A program made the translations under genes and the position numbers. DNA of 64,000 nt. Origin: Sediminicola luteus (GTDB lineage: Bacteria; Bacteroidota; Bacteroidia; Flavobacteriales; Flavobacteriaceae). Under the pieces are notes generated by a model. The model did not search any database. It was not told the origin of the DNA and saw only the letters and a list, made by a program, of their open reading frames with translations. The stretch spans positions 1-64,000 of the forward strand of contig NZ_NBWU01000008.1 of the NCBI RefSeq assembly GCF_002514735.1, read 5' to 3'. This document shows positions 1 through 9,404 of this stretch, piece by piece. Position 1 is the first letter of the stretch. Every line of letters begins with the position of its first letter.

Positions 1-116
1 TGGGGGTTTTTTTATGGGCCAATATTACAAAAGGTCTTTCCCTCAGAAATATTCCAAACAAAGGTGTAAGTCTAAACACGCTTTATCGTCTTATCGCAGA
101 TAGAACAAGATGATTT

Positions 117-3100
117 ATGAAGTTTGCCTTATTTCTTACCTCTTTACTTATCCTAAGCTTATCCTATACAGGCTATGCACAAGAAACTACCGGAAGCCTA
201 GAAGGCCGTATCACCGATGCCCACAACCAACCTATTGCCTTTGCAACGGTATTGATCGTAGACACGGCTACCAATGCCAAATATGGTGCCATTAGCACCG
301 AAAATGGCCATTATTCCATTCAAAACCTGAGTCCGGGTTCAGCATATAAACTGGAAGCTTCCTTTATAGGTTATCGAAATTTTGAATTAGAACCGGTTAC
401 CATTTATTTGGGAGAGGTAACTAGGCATCAAATTCAACTTCAAGAAAGCTCATTGGACTTAGACGAGGTAATAGTAACCGCAGCTGAAGGCCAATCCAAA
501 GGAAACTTTACAGTTTTAAATAAAAAGGCCATCGATAGAACCCCTACCATTAATCGTGGGATTCAAGACCTCACCCGAAACATACCCCAAAACAATCTCA
601 ATTCTTTTGCGGGGGCCAGTAATCGTTTTAACAACCTCAATATTGATGGTATCGCCAATAATGATGTGATTGGTTTTCAGGAGCCTGCCAGTGGCGCGGC
701 TGGTTCTGCGGCCAACGGAACACCAGGGAGCCTCTCCCAAAGTCAACCTATTGGTTTTGGGGCCATTAAACAACTCTCCGTAAAACTAAGTCCGTTCGAT
801 GTCTCTGTGGGCAATTTTAATGGGGCCAATGTAAATGTGGTTACCAAAAACGGTACCAATACGCTCAGTGGAGAGGTTTATGGTTTTGGGAACAATCAGG
901 TTTTGGTGGGCAAGTATGCCGATGGAGTCGCCCAAGATAGAAGCGGATTCTATGACTATCAGTGGGGCTTGGGTATCGGAGGTCCAATACTAAAGGATAA
1001 ACTGTTTTTTTATTTGAATTTTGAACAGGGAGCCTCCAAAAATCCAGTATTGAACGCCCCGGGTTCGGCGAACTCGAATATCTCCTTAGATGATGTAACC
1101 CGAATTTCGGAACATTTACAAAATAACTATCAGTATGATCCTGGGACTTATGAAAGTGCGCAATTGCGAACATCAAGTACCAAACTTTTTACCCGATTGG
1201 ATTATAATCTTTCCCAAGTACATAAGCTCACCCTTCGGAACAATTTTGTGGATAGTTATGCAGATAACCTGGAATGGAACAGCAGTATTTTCAATTTTGG
1301 GAACCAGGGCTATCGACATAATAGCAAGGCCAATAGTTTGGCGCTGGAACTAAAATCGAATTTTCAGAATAATTGGACCAACAACCTAACCCTAGGGTAT
1401 AATACCGTACAGGAAAACAGGACTTTTAACGGACGGGTTTTTCCGCATATCCAAATCGCTTCCAATGCTACCAATCGTATTTTTGCCGGTACCTATCGCG
1501 AAGCATCTGTATATAATACCGATTTTTCCACAATTCAAATGGCCAATAAACTTACCCGAACCTTAGGGAAGGGACATTTGACCTTTGGTGGACTTTTTCA
1601 ATACAACAAGGTGGATTATGGATTTCTTTCGGCTTGGAATGGTCGTTGGGAGTATGCCTCCGTAGATGACTTTCTGGCTGACCAGCCTAGAAGGGTCCGT
1701 GGGGTGTACCATGTATCGAACAACGACTACGATTTCGTGTCTAACCGTCCATCAGCCTCTATCGGGATTATAGAATCGGCCCTGTATTTACAATACAAAA
1801 CCCAATGGAACGATAGATTCAATACTCAGTTTGGGTTACGAATGGATGGGCAATTTTTAACGGAACCCATCCCTATAGCGCCAGAAGTTTTGAATACCCC
1901 GGAATTCAGTCATTTTACCAACGAAATATCGAAAAAACCACAATTGAATCCTCGCTTTGGTTTCAGTTATGCCTTGGATGCCGATAAAAATTATACCCTA
2001 AAAGGAGGCACGGGATTGTTTTCTGGGCGTATTCCGTATCTGTGGTTTGCCTATGCCGAGTATATCTCAGGAACTGAATATTTGAATATAGATTTGAGGC
2101 CAACGGAAAGTTTGGAGTTAACCGAAAACCTAGGAGAATTGCAAAACCAACAGCCCAATCTTACCGAAATAAACCTGATAGATACCGATTTTACCTTTCC
2201 TCGTGATTGGAAAAGTACCTTGGCCTTGAATGTAAATCTGCCCAACCAATGGAAATTTAACCTCGAAGGGAGTTATACCAAGGTAATTGAAGGCCTGTTT
2301 TTCAAATCTATAAACCGTAAAGAAGTTTTTGAAACCTACGACGGAGCCGATAATAGGCGCTACTATAGCCTGCCGAGTGATGAAATAAAGGTCAACCCCA
2401 ATTTCACCAATGTATTCGTATTGTCCAATACCAATAAAGGCTATCGATACAATCTAAGCTTTGGGCTGGACAAAACTTGGGGCAAATATGTGGGCTATCT
2501 GGGGTATACCTATGGGAAGAGTAAAGATGTTTCGAGTACGGTACGCAATTCGCCAGCGGCCAATTATGAATGGAACCAGGCGATTTTCGGTAATGACCCG
2601 GAATTGGCCTATTCCAATTTCGACCTAAGACATCGCATAGTTTCTACCCATAGTTATGAGTTCGATTTAGGTACGAAAAGTTCCCTTCTAGGCTCTCTTT
2701 TATATACGGCTAGGTCAGGAAGCCCGTATTCTTTCGTTTATCAGGGCGATGTAAACCGAGATGGTTCTTCACGTAACGATTTGGTATTCGTTCCTGCACA
2801 GCAAAACGACATACAACTGGTTCCCATAACCGATAGCGATGGTAATGTGGTGGTGACTCCCGAAAGCCAGTGGCAAGCCCTGGATGCCTATATTGAAGCT
2901 AATGGGTACCTTCGGGAAAGACGAGGGACTTACGCTGAAAGAAACGGGGCCAAAACCCCTTGGAACCATCAATTGGATATGAAATGGGTGTATTCTAAAC
3001 GATTGGGCAAAGGTCAACGGCTTTCGGTGTCTTTGGATATGTTCAATGTGTTCAATTTTATCAATAAAGATTGGGGGCGCCTGGTGTATGTACCCAATGT

Positions 3101-3254
3101 ATTGAATTCGAGTTTTAGCCTATTGCGGTTTGCAGGTGTGGCCAACAATGTACCCCAATACCAGTTCAATATCGATCCCAACGATCAACCCTGGTTGATC
3201 GATACCGAAAGCTCGCGTTGGAAAGCCCAATTCGGAATCACTTATGCCTTTTAG
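117..3254 (+). CDS. TonB-dependent receptor, Oar-like
   Basis: Outer-membrane TonB-dependent receptor of 1045 aa. A signal peptide covers about residues 1-21 (hydrophobic core LLILSLSY, cut near YAQ). A CarboxypepD_reg-like domain follows at about 25-110, then a plug domain at about 125-250 (DEVIVTA at its start) and a long beta-barrel ending in FGITYAF with the usual terminal Phe. The plug with NGANVNVVTKNGTN and the lack of a classical SusC signature fit the Oar-like receptors common in Flavobacteriia. There is no SusD partner next to it, so the substrate (peptide, siderophore or other) cannot be assigned. ATG 117 was chosen because it starts the signal peptide. It appears to be a single-gene unit, with the next gene 38 bp downstream under its own promoter-like element. 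Confidence 0.93.
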   Translation: MKFALFLTSLLILSLSYTGYAQETTGSLEGRITDAHNQPIAFATVLIVDTATNAKYGAISTENGHYSIQNLSPGSAYKLEASFIGYRNFELEPVTIYLGEVTRHQIQLQESSLDLDEVIVTAAEGQSKGNFTVLNKKAIDRTPTINRGIQDLTRNIPQNNLNSFAGASNRFNNLNIDGIANNDVIGFQEPASGAAGSAANGTPGSLSQSQPIGFGAIKQLSVKLSPFDVSVGNFNGANVNVVTKNGTNTLSGEVYGFGNNQVLVGKYADGVAQDRSGFYDYQWGLGIGGPILKDKLFFYLNFEQGASKNPVLNAPGSANSNISLDDVTRISEHLQNNYQYDPGTYESAQLRTSSTKLFTRLDYNLSQVHKLTLRNNFVDSYADNLEWNSSIFNFGNQGYRHNSKANSLALELKSNFQNNWTNNLTLGYNTVQENRTFNGRVFPHIQIASNATNRIFAGTYREASVYNTDFSTIQMANKLTRTLGKGHLTFGGLFQYNKVDYGFLSAWNGRWEYASVDDFLADQPRRVRGVYHVSNNDYDFVSNRPSASIGIIESALYLQYKTQWNDRFNTQFGLRMDGQFLTEPIPIAPEVLNTPEFSHFTNEISKKPQLNPRFGFSYALDADKNYTLKGGTGLFSGRIPYLWFAYAEYISGTEYLNIDLRPTESLELTENLGELQNQQPNLTEINLIDTDFTFPRDWKSTLALNVNLPNQWKFNLEGSYTKVIEGLFFKSINRKEVFETYDGADNRRYYSLPSDEIKVNPNFTNVFVLSNTNKGYRYNLSFGLDKTWGKYVGYLGYTYGKSKDVSSTVRNSPAANYEWNQAIFGNDPELAYSNFDLRHRIVSTHSYEFDLGTKSSLLGSLLYTARSGSPYSFVYQGDVNRDGSSRNDLVFVPAQQNDIQLVPITDSDGNVVVTPESQWQALDAYIEANGYLRERRGTYAERNGAKTPWNHQLDMKWVYSKRLGKGQRLSVSLDMFNVFNFINKDWGRLVYVPNVLNSSFSLLRFAGVANNVPQYQFNIDPNDQPWLIDTESSRWKAQFGITYAF

Positions 3255-3269
3255 CAGTCGACTTTGGGT

Positions 3270-3277
3270 TACCTTTG
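3270..3277 (+). promoter_or_regulatory. TAnnTTTG -7 promoter element
   Basis: TACCTTTG matches the Bacteroidota -7 consensus TAnnTTTG and lies 15 bp before the GTG start of the TrhA-like gene, implying a very short leader. No clear TTG was found at -33, so the call rests on the -7 box alone. Confidence 0.45.
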
Positions 3278-3292
3278 CCAAAATAAATTGAC

Positions 3293-3919
3293 GTGGATCA
3301 AATCGACCCCAAAGAAGAACGCCTGAATGTTATCACCCATGCCCTTGGTGCCATTTTGGCGGCCATTGGTTTTGTCTTATTGTTGGTAAAAAATTCAAAT
3401 AAAACCGAGTATGCTACCCTGGCCGTGGTATTGTTCGGTCTTTCGGCGGTTATCCTGTTCACATATTCTACCCTTTACCATGCCGCCTCCGGGGCCATGA
3501 TTCGTAGAAAATGGCGCATTATGGACCATGTGTCCATTTATTTGCTAATTGCGGGTACCTATAGCCCCATGGCCTTGATTTCGCTGGAACAAGGTAACGG
3601 CTGGCTGATTTTTGGGATAGTTTGGACCATTGCGCTGATTGGGGCTATTCTAAAACTATTTTTTACGGGAAGGTTCGGAAAAATCTCCCTGGCCTTGTAT
3701 TTGGCCATGGGCTGGCTGGTGGTTTTCGATTTCAAGAACCTAAAGGAGGGGTTGAGTGCTACCGGATTGGAACTTATCTTTTTAGGCGGCGCTTTTTATA
3801 CCCTAGGCGCCGTATTTTATGCGATTAAGAAAATTCCCTATAACCACGCTATATGGCATGTATTCGTTTTGGCCGGTTGGGCCAGTCATTGGGCCGCGAT
3901 TTATTTTGAGGTGGTTTAA
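3293..3919 (+). CDS. trhA: Hemolysin III / TrhA (PAQR) family membrane protein
   Basis: Seven-TM integral membrane protein of 208 aa, the normal length for the bacterial PAQR/hemolysin III family, thought to act in membrane fluidity homeostasis. The family signatures are visible: YHAA after TM2, DHVSIYLLIAGTYSP in the middle, and HAIWHVFVLAGWASHW near the C-terminus, giving the conserved His and Asp residues that bind a metal in PAQR proteins. The start is GTG at 3293 because no in-frame ATG precedes the conserved NVITHALGA segment. It stands alone between the TonB receptor and a convergent DUF4268 gene. The name hemolysin III is historical; no toxin role is implied. Confidence 0.9.
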   Translation: MDQIDPKEERLNVITHALGAILAAIGFVLLLVKNSNKTEYATLAVVLFGLSAVILFTYSTLYHAASGAMIRRKWRIMDHVSIYLLIAGTYSPMALISLEQGNGWLIFGIVWTIALIGAILKLFFTGRFGKISLALYLAMGWLVVFDFKNLKEGLSATGLELIFLGGAFYTLGAVFYAIKKIPYNHAIWHVFVLAGWASHWAAIYFEVV

Positions 3920-4007
3920 CTCGATAATCGAGATTAGATTTGGGGTAATCGGTATTCCAGGTTTGAAGCCAAAACTCGAAGCTCGAATTAGTTTTGAAGG
4001 GTAGAAC

Positions 4008-4430
4008 TCACTGCAATAACTCCCTATAATCCTCAAAAAAAGCTTCCATCTTATCCATATTGTCTTTGAGGAACAACATAGTCTCTTGCCAAGTGTCTTT
4101 ATTGTGGATGCAAACTCCATTTAACCGAATGTATGCCCGAGAGATTTCCTTTCCGTTTGGAAGAATGAAATAATCTTCGAAAACCAATTCGGGAAGGGTT
4201 TCTTGCATTACGGTTCTTAGGCTTTCGACCTTTTCCCAGAGTTCGATTCGGCGTTCCAAGGGCACATCGCTAATCTCCAGGGCCACCTCAGCCTTTTTTA
4301 AATCGAAATGGAAGCGGAAGGCCAAGCCTTTGATCTTGGTATTGTACAACAACCATTTCCTAGGGAACGATTTTCCGAAGGAGATCCAAAAGTCTTGGCG
4401 TAGTTTTTTCGAAGCTTCCTTGCTGAACAT
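4008..4430 (-). CDS. DUF4268 domain-containing protein
   Basis: Small cytoplasmic protein of 140 aa that is DUF4268 over nearly its whole length. Typical features are the N-terminal FWISFGK segment, the aromatic-rich KGLAFRFHFDLKKAEVALEI strand region and the C-terminal DKMEAFFEDYRE helix. The family resembles the C-terminal part of some restriction-related proteins, but stand-alone copies are common housekeeping-style genes in Bacteroidota and their function is unknown. Its start overlaps the stop of the upstream ZIP transporter gene by one base, so the two are probably co-transcribed on the minus strand. Confidence 0.8.
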   Translation of the reverse strand: MFSKEASKKLRQDFWISFGKSFPRKWLLYNTKIKGLAFRFHFDLKKAEVALEISDVPLERRIELWEKVESLRTVMQETLPELVFEDYFILPNGKEISRAYIRLNGVCIHNKDTWQETMLFLKDNMDKMEAFFEDYRELLQ

Positions 4431-5101
4431 TACAACAGATATGCGGTTCCCATTCCGAGCAGGATTACCACTAATTTTTGAAGGTTAAAACTGTGCCCCT
4501 CCGAACTTTCGAATAAGATAATGGTCGAAATGTGCAGGAATACCCCAATGGTAAGGGCCGTAATCTGGTTTTTGAATTCCAACAAGAAAGGGGCTTCATG
4601 GGCCACAAAGCTGCCCAAGGGGGTCATACCGGCAAACAATAGCATAAAGGCGAGCATACGCGGCATACCAACCTGGGCCGAGCGCAGATACACCCCTAAA
4701 ATAAAGGCTACCGGAATTTTATGGATCATTATGCCATAGACCAATGAGCCGTGGTCGTGCAAGGGTAGGCCTTCTATAAAGGAGTGGATACATAGGCTTA
4801 TGGTGAGGGCCAGCGGAAAACGGGCGCTGGCTTCCTGCATATGCACATGACCGTGTTCGGCCCCTTTGGAAAAGAATTCCAAAAATATCTGGATCAATAT
4901 CCCTAGGATTATGAAAACCCCAATGGTTTTGGGAGAACCCGAAACATAAACCTCAGGTAGAAGTTCGAATAACGTAAGTGCCAACAGAAAGGCACCACTG
5001 AAAGCAAGTAGTAACTTAAGGCTTCCTTGTTTTTTCAAGGTAATCCATCCCGAAAGTAAAAAGCCGATGAATACGGCCAAAAAAGGTAATAAATAGGTCA
5101 T
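4430..5101 (-). CDS. ZIP family divalent metal transporter
   Basis: Inner-membrane ZIP (zinc/iron permease-like) transporter of 223 aa with about seven or eight TM helices. The metal-path motifs are present: HSFIEGLPL in one helix (His, Glu, Gly) and HKIPVAFILG in the next. A short His-containing loop (HGHVHM) precedes them. Metal specificity cannot be read from sequence; zinc is the usual guess. The gene begins 54 bp from the divergent THUMP methyltransferase start and overlaps the downstream DUF4268 gene by one base. Confidence 0.88.
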   Translation of the reverse strand: MTYLLPFLAVFIGFLLSGWITLKKQGSLKLLLAFSGAFLLALTLFELLPEVYVSGSPKTIGVFIILGILIQIFLEFFSKGAEHGHVHMQEASARFPLALTISLCIHSFIEGLPLHDHGSLVYGIMIHKIPVAFILGVYLRSAQVGMPRMLAFMLLFAGMTPLGSFVAHEAPFLLEFKNQITALTIGVFLHISTIILFESSEGHSFNLQKLVVILLGMGTAYLL

Positions 5102-5143
5102 GTATAAATGAAATTACCACGAATGCAGTGCACAAAAATACTG

Positions 5144-5151
5144 TATTTTTG
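5144..5151 (+). promoter_or_regulatory. TAnnTTTG -7 element directly before the start codon
   Basis: TATTTTTG matches the Bacteroidota -7 box and ends only 4 nt before ATG 5156. Transcription from it would begin at or just beside the start codon, so the mRNA would be leaderless or nearly so. It also argues against the upstream in-frame ATG at 5108. Confidence 0.5.
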
Positions 5152-5155
5152 CCGC

Positions 5156-6328
5156 ATGGAAGGCAATTTCAAAATGATGGCCAAAACCTTTTATGGGTTT
5201 GAGGAAATATTGGCCAAAGAACTGCGGAACCTGGGCGCCATGAACGTGAAAGCCGGGGTGCGGGGGGTAACCTTTGAAGGGGATACCGGTTTTATGTATA
5301 AGGCCAACCTTTCGCTACGTACGGCCCTTAAGGTGCTAAAACAACTAAAATCATTTCCGGTAAACGATGTAAATGATCTTTATCGGAAAATCTACCAAAT
5401 CGATTGGAGCCGTCATTTTTCGGTAGACCATACCTTTGCCATAAGCTTTACGGGGCGTTCGCAGGGTATTGATAATACGGTATTTGCGGCTCAAAAGATC
5501 AAGGATGGTATCGTGGATCGTTTTCGGGACGACCATGGTAAACGTCCTTCGGTAAATACACGCGAACCTGATTTCCATTTTGTGGTGCATGTGCAAAAAG
5601 GCCGTTGTTTCGTTTCCCTCGATAGCTCGGGCAGTTCGCTGCACCATAGGGGGTATAGAACGGCAACCAATATAGCCCCGATCAACGAGGTGTTGGCTGC
5701 CGGTATTTTGTTGTTGAGTGGCTGGGACGGACAGTCCGATTTTTTAGATCCCATGTGTGGTAGCGGTACCTTTTTGGTAGAGGCGGCCATGATTGCCTGT
5801 AATATTCCGGTAAACATTAACCGAAAAGGCTTTGCCTTTGAAAAATGGCCCGATTTCGATGCCGATCTCTATGAAAAGATATTGGATTCCTGCTGGAAGA
5901 AGACCCGGGAGTTCCACCACAAGATTATTGGGTACGATAAGGCCCCTTCGGCCGTAGAAAAGAGTATAGACAATGTCGTAAATGCCAATTTGGATGATTA
6001 TATCGCCGTACGGCGGCAAGATTTCTTTCAATCGGAAAAACCGGTGGACGGACCCCTGCATATGGTTTTCAACCCACCTTATGGTGAACGTTTGAACATT
6101 CAGATGGAAAAGTTTTATGCCCGTTTGGGGGAAACCTTAAAACATGGGTATCCGGGGTCGAAAGTATGGTTCATTACCTCGAATCTGCCGGCTATTAAAC
6201 ATGTGGGGCTTAGGCCGAGTAGAAAAATTAAACTTTTCAACGGCAAACTGGAATCGAGACTATTGCATTTCGAAATGTATGCCGGTAGTAAAAAAGCGAA
6301 AAAACAATCTCATGGGACTCAAGACTAA
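5156..6328 (+). CDS. THUMP domain class I SAM-dependent RNA methyltransferase (RlmL N-half type)
   Basis: Predicted 23S rRNA guanine-N2 methyltransferase of the RlmL/TrmN THUMP group, about 390 aa from the chosen start. The N-terminus (KTFYGFEEILAKEL) is the ferredoxin-like/THUMP region, residues about 1-150. The methyltransferase half contains LDPMCGSGTFLVEAA (SAM-binding motif I) and the catalytic NPPYGERL motif IV. An in-frame ATG exists at 5108, but the extra residues are not typical of the family and a -7 promoter box sits at 5144-5151, so ATG 5156 is preferred. The last 17 bp overlap the small membrane-protein gene that follows. Confidence 0.88.
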   Translation: MEGNFKMMAKTFYGFEEILAKELRNLGAMNVKAGVRGVTFEGDTGFMYKANLSLRTALKVLKQLKSFPVNDVNDLYRKIYQIDWSRHFSVDHTFAISFTGRSQGIDNTVFAAQKIKDGIVDRFRDDHGKRPSVNTREPDFHFVVHVQKGRCFVSLDSSGSSLHHRGYRTATNIAPINEVLAAGILLLSGWDGQSDFLDPMCGSGTFLVEAAMIACNIPVNINRKGFAFEKWPDFDADLYEKILDSCWKKTREFHHKIIGYDKAPSAVEKSIDNVVNANLDDYIAVRRQDFFQSEKPVDGPLHMVFNPPYGERLNIQMEKFYARLGETLKHGYPGSKVWFITSNLPAIKHVGLRPSRKIKLFNGKLESRLLHFEMYAGSKKAKKQSHGTQD

Positions 6329-6545
6329 ATCGATATTGTACAATTTTTTGGCTTTTGCCCCGACCTATATCATTTTAAGGTGGCTATTCCAGTACTTTTT
6401 AACCGAGAATACGCTGGTATATACCTTGGTACCCGCCTTGATTGCCATGGTTCTGGCCCCAAGGTTCAAAGCTGTTAAAACCGAAGCTGGCGAAGGTTTG
6501 TTTATGCGATGGACCTTTATTAAAGGGGTTCGCCGCATCGATTAG
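6312..6545 (+). CDS. Small two-helix membrane protein, unknown function
   Basis: 77-aa protein starting MGLKTKSILYNFLAFAP, with two hydrophobic segments (about residues 8-28 and 35-52) and a basic, charged tail. The frame is open further upstream, but that part lies inside the methyltransferase gene and looks like a shadow. ATG 6312 gives a sensible membrane-protein N-terminus and a 17-bp overlap with the preceding stop, which suggests translational coupling. Not recognised as a named family; similar small proteins follow this methyltransferase in other flavobacteria as far as I recall. Confidence 0.65.
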   Translation: MGLKTKSILYNFLAFAPTYIILRWLFQYFLTENTLVYTLVPALIAMVLAPRFKAVKTEAGEGLFMRWTFIKGVRRID

Positions 6546-6596
6546 ATTGAGCTATTGTTGGTTGGGAATACGTTAAAAAGACCGGTTTCTATCTGA

Positions 6597-7358
6597 TTAT
6601 TCCTCCACCTCCTTGGGGGCTTTCTTCTTTTTATACAGCGGTAAAAAATAAGTAAGCGAGTAGTTGTAGGTGGCACCAAAACTACTTTCGTCCGTAACTT
6701 TTTGGAAGCCGGGAATCCATAGGTTGGGAAAATTATCGGCTGCCTTATCGTTTACCAAATAGCCGAGACGGATAGAGCCTCCCAAATAGAAATTGGCGAA
6801 AAGCTCGGCCTTTATACCCAAAACGGCTTCGATCCATAGGGCATTCAGCCCATCGTGTTTCCCGATTTCGGCAGTGCCTGGAACGAATTCATCAGGGCTC
6901 CACACCCGGTTGGAATCGTAAATGCGGTAATTCAAAACTTCTTGGCTATGGGTACTATAGGCCACACGACCGCCAACATGTATCATATTGCTCATACCAT
7001 ACCAATTATCGTACACATTATAATCGACCCCGGCCTTAAAATAGGTGCCCGAGGTGGTATACTCGTATAAAGTGGTTTGGGTATTGTTTTCTTCCGATCC
7101 CAAGGTTTCCTGTTGGGTGAACTCCTCCGTACCGAATTCGCCAGCGAGATATAGTTTTTCCTTTAAGCGGTAATCGGCCACAAATTCCAAGCCGGTATAA
7201 TCCTCATTCAAAAATGAACGTACGATTTTACTTAAATCGATACCGGCCCTTAGTCCATAACGTTCCGATTTGGGTAGGGTATCGCCAACGACTTTGTCTT
7301 GGGCATTGACCCAAAGCATACCACAAAGGCAGAGTAGACTAATGAAAGATTTTGACAT
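6597..7358 (-). CDS. DUF6048 family exported protein
   Basis: About 253-aa secreted or outer-membrane-associated protein with signal peptide MSKSFISLLCLCGMLWVNAQ. The body is rich in alternating aromatic strands (YRLKEKLYLAGEFG, YFKAGVDYNVYDNW), suggesting a small beta-barrel, and ends in a KKKKAPKEVEE tail. It matches my memory of DUF6048. The ATG at 7358 was preferred over 7367 because it begins the signal peptide. It overlaps the end of the DUF6452 lipoprotein gene by about 20 bp; the pair plus rlmD forms one minus-strand unit. Function unknown. Confidence 0.75.
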   Translation of the reverse strand: MSKSFISLLCLCGMLWVNAQDKVVGDTLPKSERYGLRAGIDLSKIVRSFLNEDYTGLEFVADYRLKEKLYLAGEFGTEEFTQQETLGSEENNTQTTLYEYTTSGTYFKAGVDYNVYDNWYGMSNMIHVGGRVAYSTHSQEVLNYRIYDSNRVWSPDEFVPGTAEIGKHDGLNALWIEAVLGIKAELFANFYLGGSIRLGYLVNDKAADNFPNLWIPGFQKVTDESSFGATYNYSLTYFLPLYKKKKAPKEVEE

Positions 7359-7851
7359 GGGTATCATTTTCGTTCGTTATTGTATCTACTACCACTTCAA
7401 TGGAATCTATCCAATTGCCATTGGAACCCAATTCATTCGTTAAATCGTCGGTGACGCCTTCGTAATTAGCAACAAAACCACAGGCCCTGGAAACAAAACG
7501 GTCTTTTACCATATAATCAAAAGCGAGTTCATCAATGTTTCCGGTTTCATTGTTCGCATCTTGCGCAGCATTAATAATAAATCGAAACTCGGTTCGCTCT
7601 GTGTTTACCTTAAGAGGTAATTCGACTTTATTGAGACTCTGACGGTTTACAAGAATAGTGTCCTTTTCCCCATTTTCACCAATGATACGCAGATTGGGCA
7701 CCGGAAGCAGATTATCGACATTATCGGTATCGTAAAACTCAATGATCAATCGGGGGGTATCGCCATCGACACAGATATCGTCTTTTTCGCAAGACGCTAG
7801 CCAAAATAAGCCACTCAGTAGAACTAGGGCAAGGAGACGTTTTAGCAGCAT
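7339..7851 (-). CDS. DUF6452 family lipoprotein
   Basis: 170-aa lipoprotein: a short basic N-terminus, a hydrophobic core and lipobox LASC with the lipidated Cys at residue 21, followed by EKDDIC. The mature part is a probable beta-sandwich (PRLIIEFYD, VPNLRI, VELPLKV). It matches DUF6452, seen next to DUF6048 in flavobacteria. It begins 3 bp after the rlmD stop and overlaps the DUF6048 gene at its 3' end, so rlmD-DUF6452-DUF6048 is very likely one operon. A structural role for the pair in the envelope is only inference. Confidence 0.75.
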   Translation of the reverse strand: MLLKRLLALVLLSGLFWLASCEKDDICVDGDTPRLIIEFYDTDNVDNLLPVPNLRIIGENGEKDTILVNRQSLNKVELPLKVNTERTEFRFIINAAQDANNETGNIDELAFDYMVKDRFVSRACGFVANYEGVTDDLTNELGSNGNWIDSIEVVVDTITNENDTHVKIFH

Positions 7852-7854
7852 AGG

Positions 7855-9285
7855 TTAGGGTTCGATTTTAGGGTTTTCCCGTTTCTCCAAAAGTACGACA
7901 TTTTCAACATGATGTGTTTGCGGAAACATGTCTACCGTTTGTAGTTTACTTACTTGGTAAATATGGTCCATTAAGGCCAGGTCACGGGCTTGTGTAGCAC
8001 TGTTACAGCTTACATAAACCACTTTTTGCGGGGCGATCTTCAATATCTGGGCCACCACATCTTTATGCATGCCATCGCGTGGCGGATCGGTTATGATCAC
8101 ATCGGGTATGCCATGGGTATCTAAAAATTCTTGGGTAAAGACCTTTTTCATGTCCCCAACAAAGAATTCGGTATTGTGTATTTGATTGTTTTCAGCATTT
8201 ACCTTGGCATCGGCAATGGCTTCAGGTACGGCTTCGATTCCAATCACTTTTTTGGCTTTTTGGGCCACGAATTGGGCAATGGTACCCGTACCGGTATACA
8301 GATCATAAACCAATTCGTCGCCTTTGAGATCGGCAAAATCGCGAGCTACCTTATACAGTTCATAGGCTTGTTCGGGATTGGTCTGGTAGAACGATTTGGC
8401 GGTAATTTTAAATTTTAGGCCCTCCATCTCTTCAAAAATGTGATCCCTTCCGGCAAAGACACGCACGTCTTGATCGTATATGGTATCGTTCTGTTTGGTG
8501 TTGATAACATACAACAAGGAGCTAATGGCCGGGAAGGTTTCCTGCAAATAGGTCATTACTTGGTTATGTCCGTCAGGGTCTATTTCACCAAACTGTACTA
8601 AAACCATGAGTTCGCCCGTGGTGGCGGTACGTATCATCAGGGTGCGTAATAGCCCTGTATGTTCTCGTGGGTCGTAAAAAGTAAGCCCGTTAGTATGGGC
8701 AAAATCGCGAAGTCCGTTTCGTATGTCGTTGGAGGGATCGGGCTGTAAATGACATTTTTTAATATCCAATATCTTGTCCCACATACTAGGGATATGGAAA
8801 CCCAAAGCGTTTTTGTCGGTTATCTCTAAATCGCTCTCCAATTCTTCTTGTGATAACCAACGTTTGTTGGAAAAGGAGAACTCCATTTTATTGCGGTAGT
8901 AGTATTGCTTTTCCGAACCTAAGATCGGAGGCGTTTCGGGTAGGTCTACCCCCCCAATACGTTCTAGATGCTGAACCACCTCTTTTTGTTTAAAGAACAA
9001 TTGCGAATCGTAGGCCATATGTTGCCATTTACAACCCCCGCAACTGCCAAAATGTTCGCAAACCGGCTCGGTTCGCCTGTCGGAATAGCTATGGAAATGT
9101 ACGGCCTTGCCCTCAAAATAATTCTTTCGTTTTTTAAAGGTCTGTACATCGACCACATCACCCGGAATGGCGTTGGTCAAAAAAACCACCCTACCATCGG
9201 GGGCTTTGGCTACCGATTTTCCTTTGGCCCCGGCATCTACCACTTCCAGTTTTTCGAACAACTGGCGTTTGTTTCTTTTACGCAT
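7855..9285 (-). CDS. rlmD: 23S rRNA (uracil-5-)-methyltransferase RlmD
   Basis: TrmA/RumA-type SAM-dependent methyltransferase of 476 aa that forms m5U in 23S rRNA (U1939 in E. coli numbering). The N-terminal TRAM domain is at about residues 5-65. The iron-sulfur cluster motif CEHFGSCGGCKWQH lies at about 77-90. The SAM-binding motif is LYTGTGTIAQF; the catalytic Cys is in VYVSCNSATQARDL, with DPPRDGMH before it. All key residues are present. A TATTTTTG -7 box ends 4 nt before ATG, so the message is probably leaderless, as for the other rRNA methyltransferase in this window. Confidence 0.94.
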   Translation of the reverse strand: MRKRNKRQLFEKLEVVDAGAKGKSVAKAPDGRVVFLTNAIPGDVVDVQTFKKRKNYFEGKAVHFHSYSDRRTEPVCEHFGSCGGCKWQHMAYDSQLFFKQKEVVQHLERIGGVDLPETPPILGSEKQYYYRNKMEFSFSNKRWLSQEELESDLEITDKNALGFHIPSMWDKILDIKKCHLQPDPSNDIRNGLRDFAHTNGLTFYDPREHTGLLRTLMIRTATTGELMVLVQFGEIDPDGHNQVMTYLQETFPAISSLLYVINTKQNDTIYDQDVRVFAGRDHIFEEMEGLKFKITAKSFYQTNPEQAYELYKVARDFADLKGDELVYDLYTGTGTIAQFVAQKAKKVIGIEAVPEAIADAKVNAENNQIHNTEFFVGDMKKVFTQEFLDTHGIPDVIITDPPRDGMHKDVVAQILKIAPQKVVYVSCNSATQARDLALMDHIYQVSKLQTVDMFPQTHHVENVVLLEKRENPKIEP

Positions 9286-9289
9286 GGCG

Positions 9290-9318
9290 CAAAAATAGCT
9301 ATTTTAAGGGTTTCCCAA
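9290..9318 (-). promoter_or_regulatory. rlmD promoter (TTG-N18-TAnnTTTG)
   Basis: On the minus strand TTG (9318-9316) and TATTTTTG (9297-9290) are separated by 18 bp, close to the Bacteroidota sigma-ABfr consensus. The start codon follows 4 nt after the -7 box. Confidence 0.55.
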
Positions 9319-9404
9319 TCCTAAATAAACCCTAATGACGGTCTGGAATGAATAGCCTTGGGAACCTATGAGCTAAAACACCGTCTATAGTATAAAAGAA
9401 GTAG

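Noticed and set aside
6144-6311. Upstream extension of the small membrane protein gene
   Set aside because: The extra 56 codons lie within the methyltransferase gene and lack membrane or domain features; ATG 6312 is preferred.
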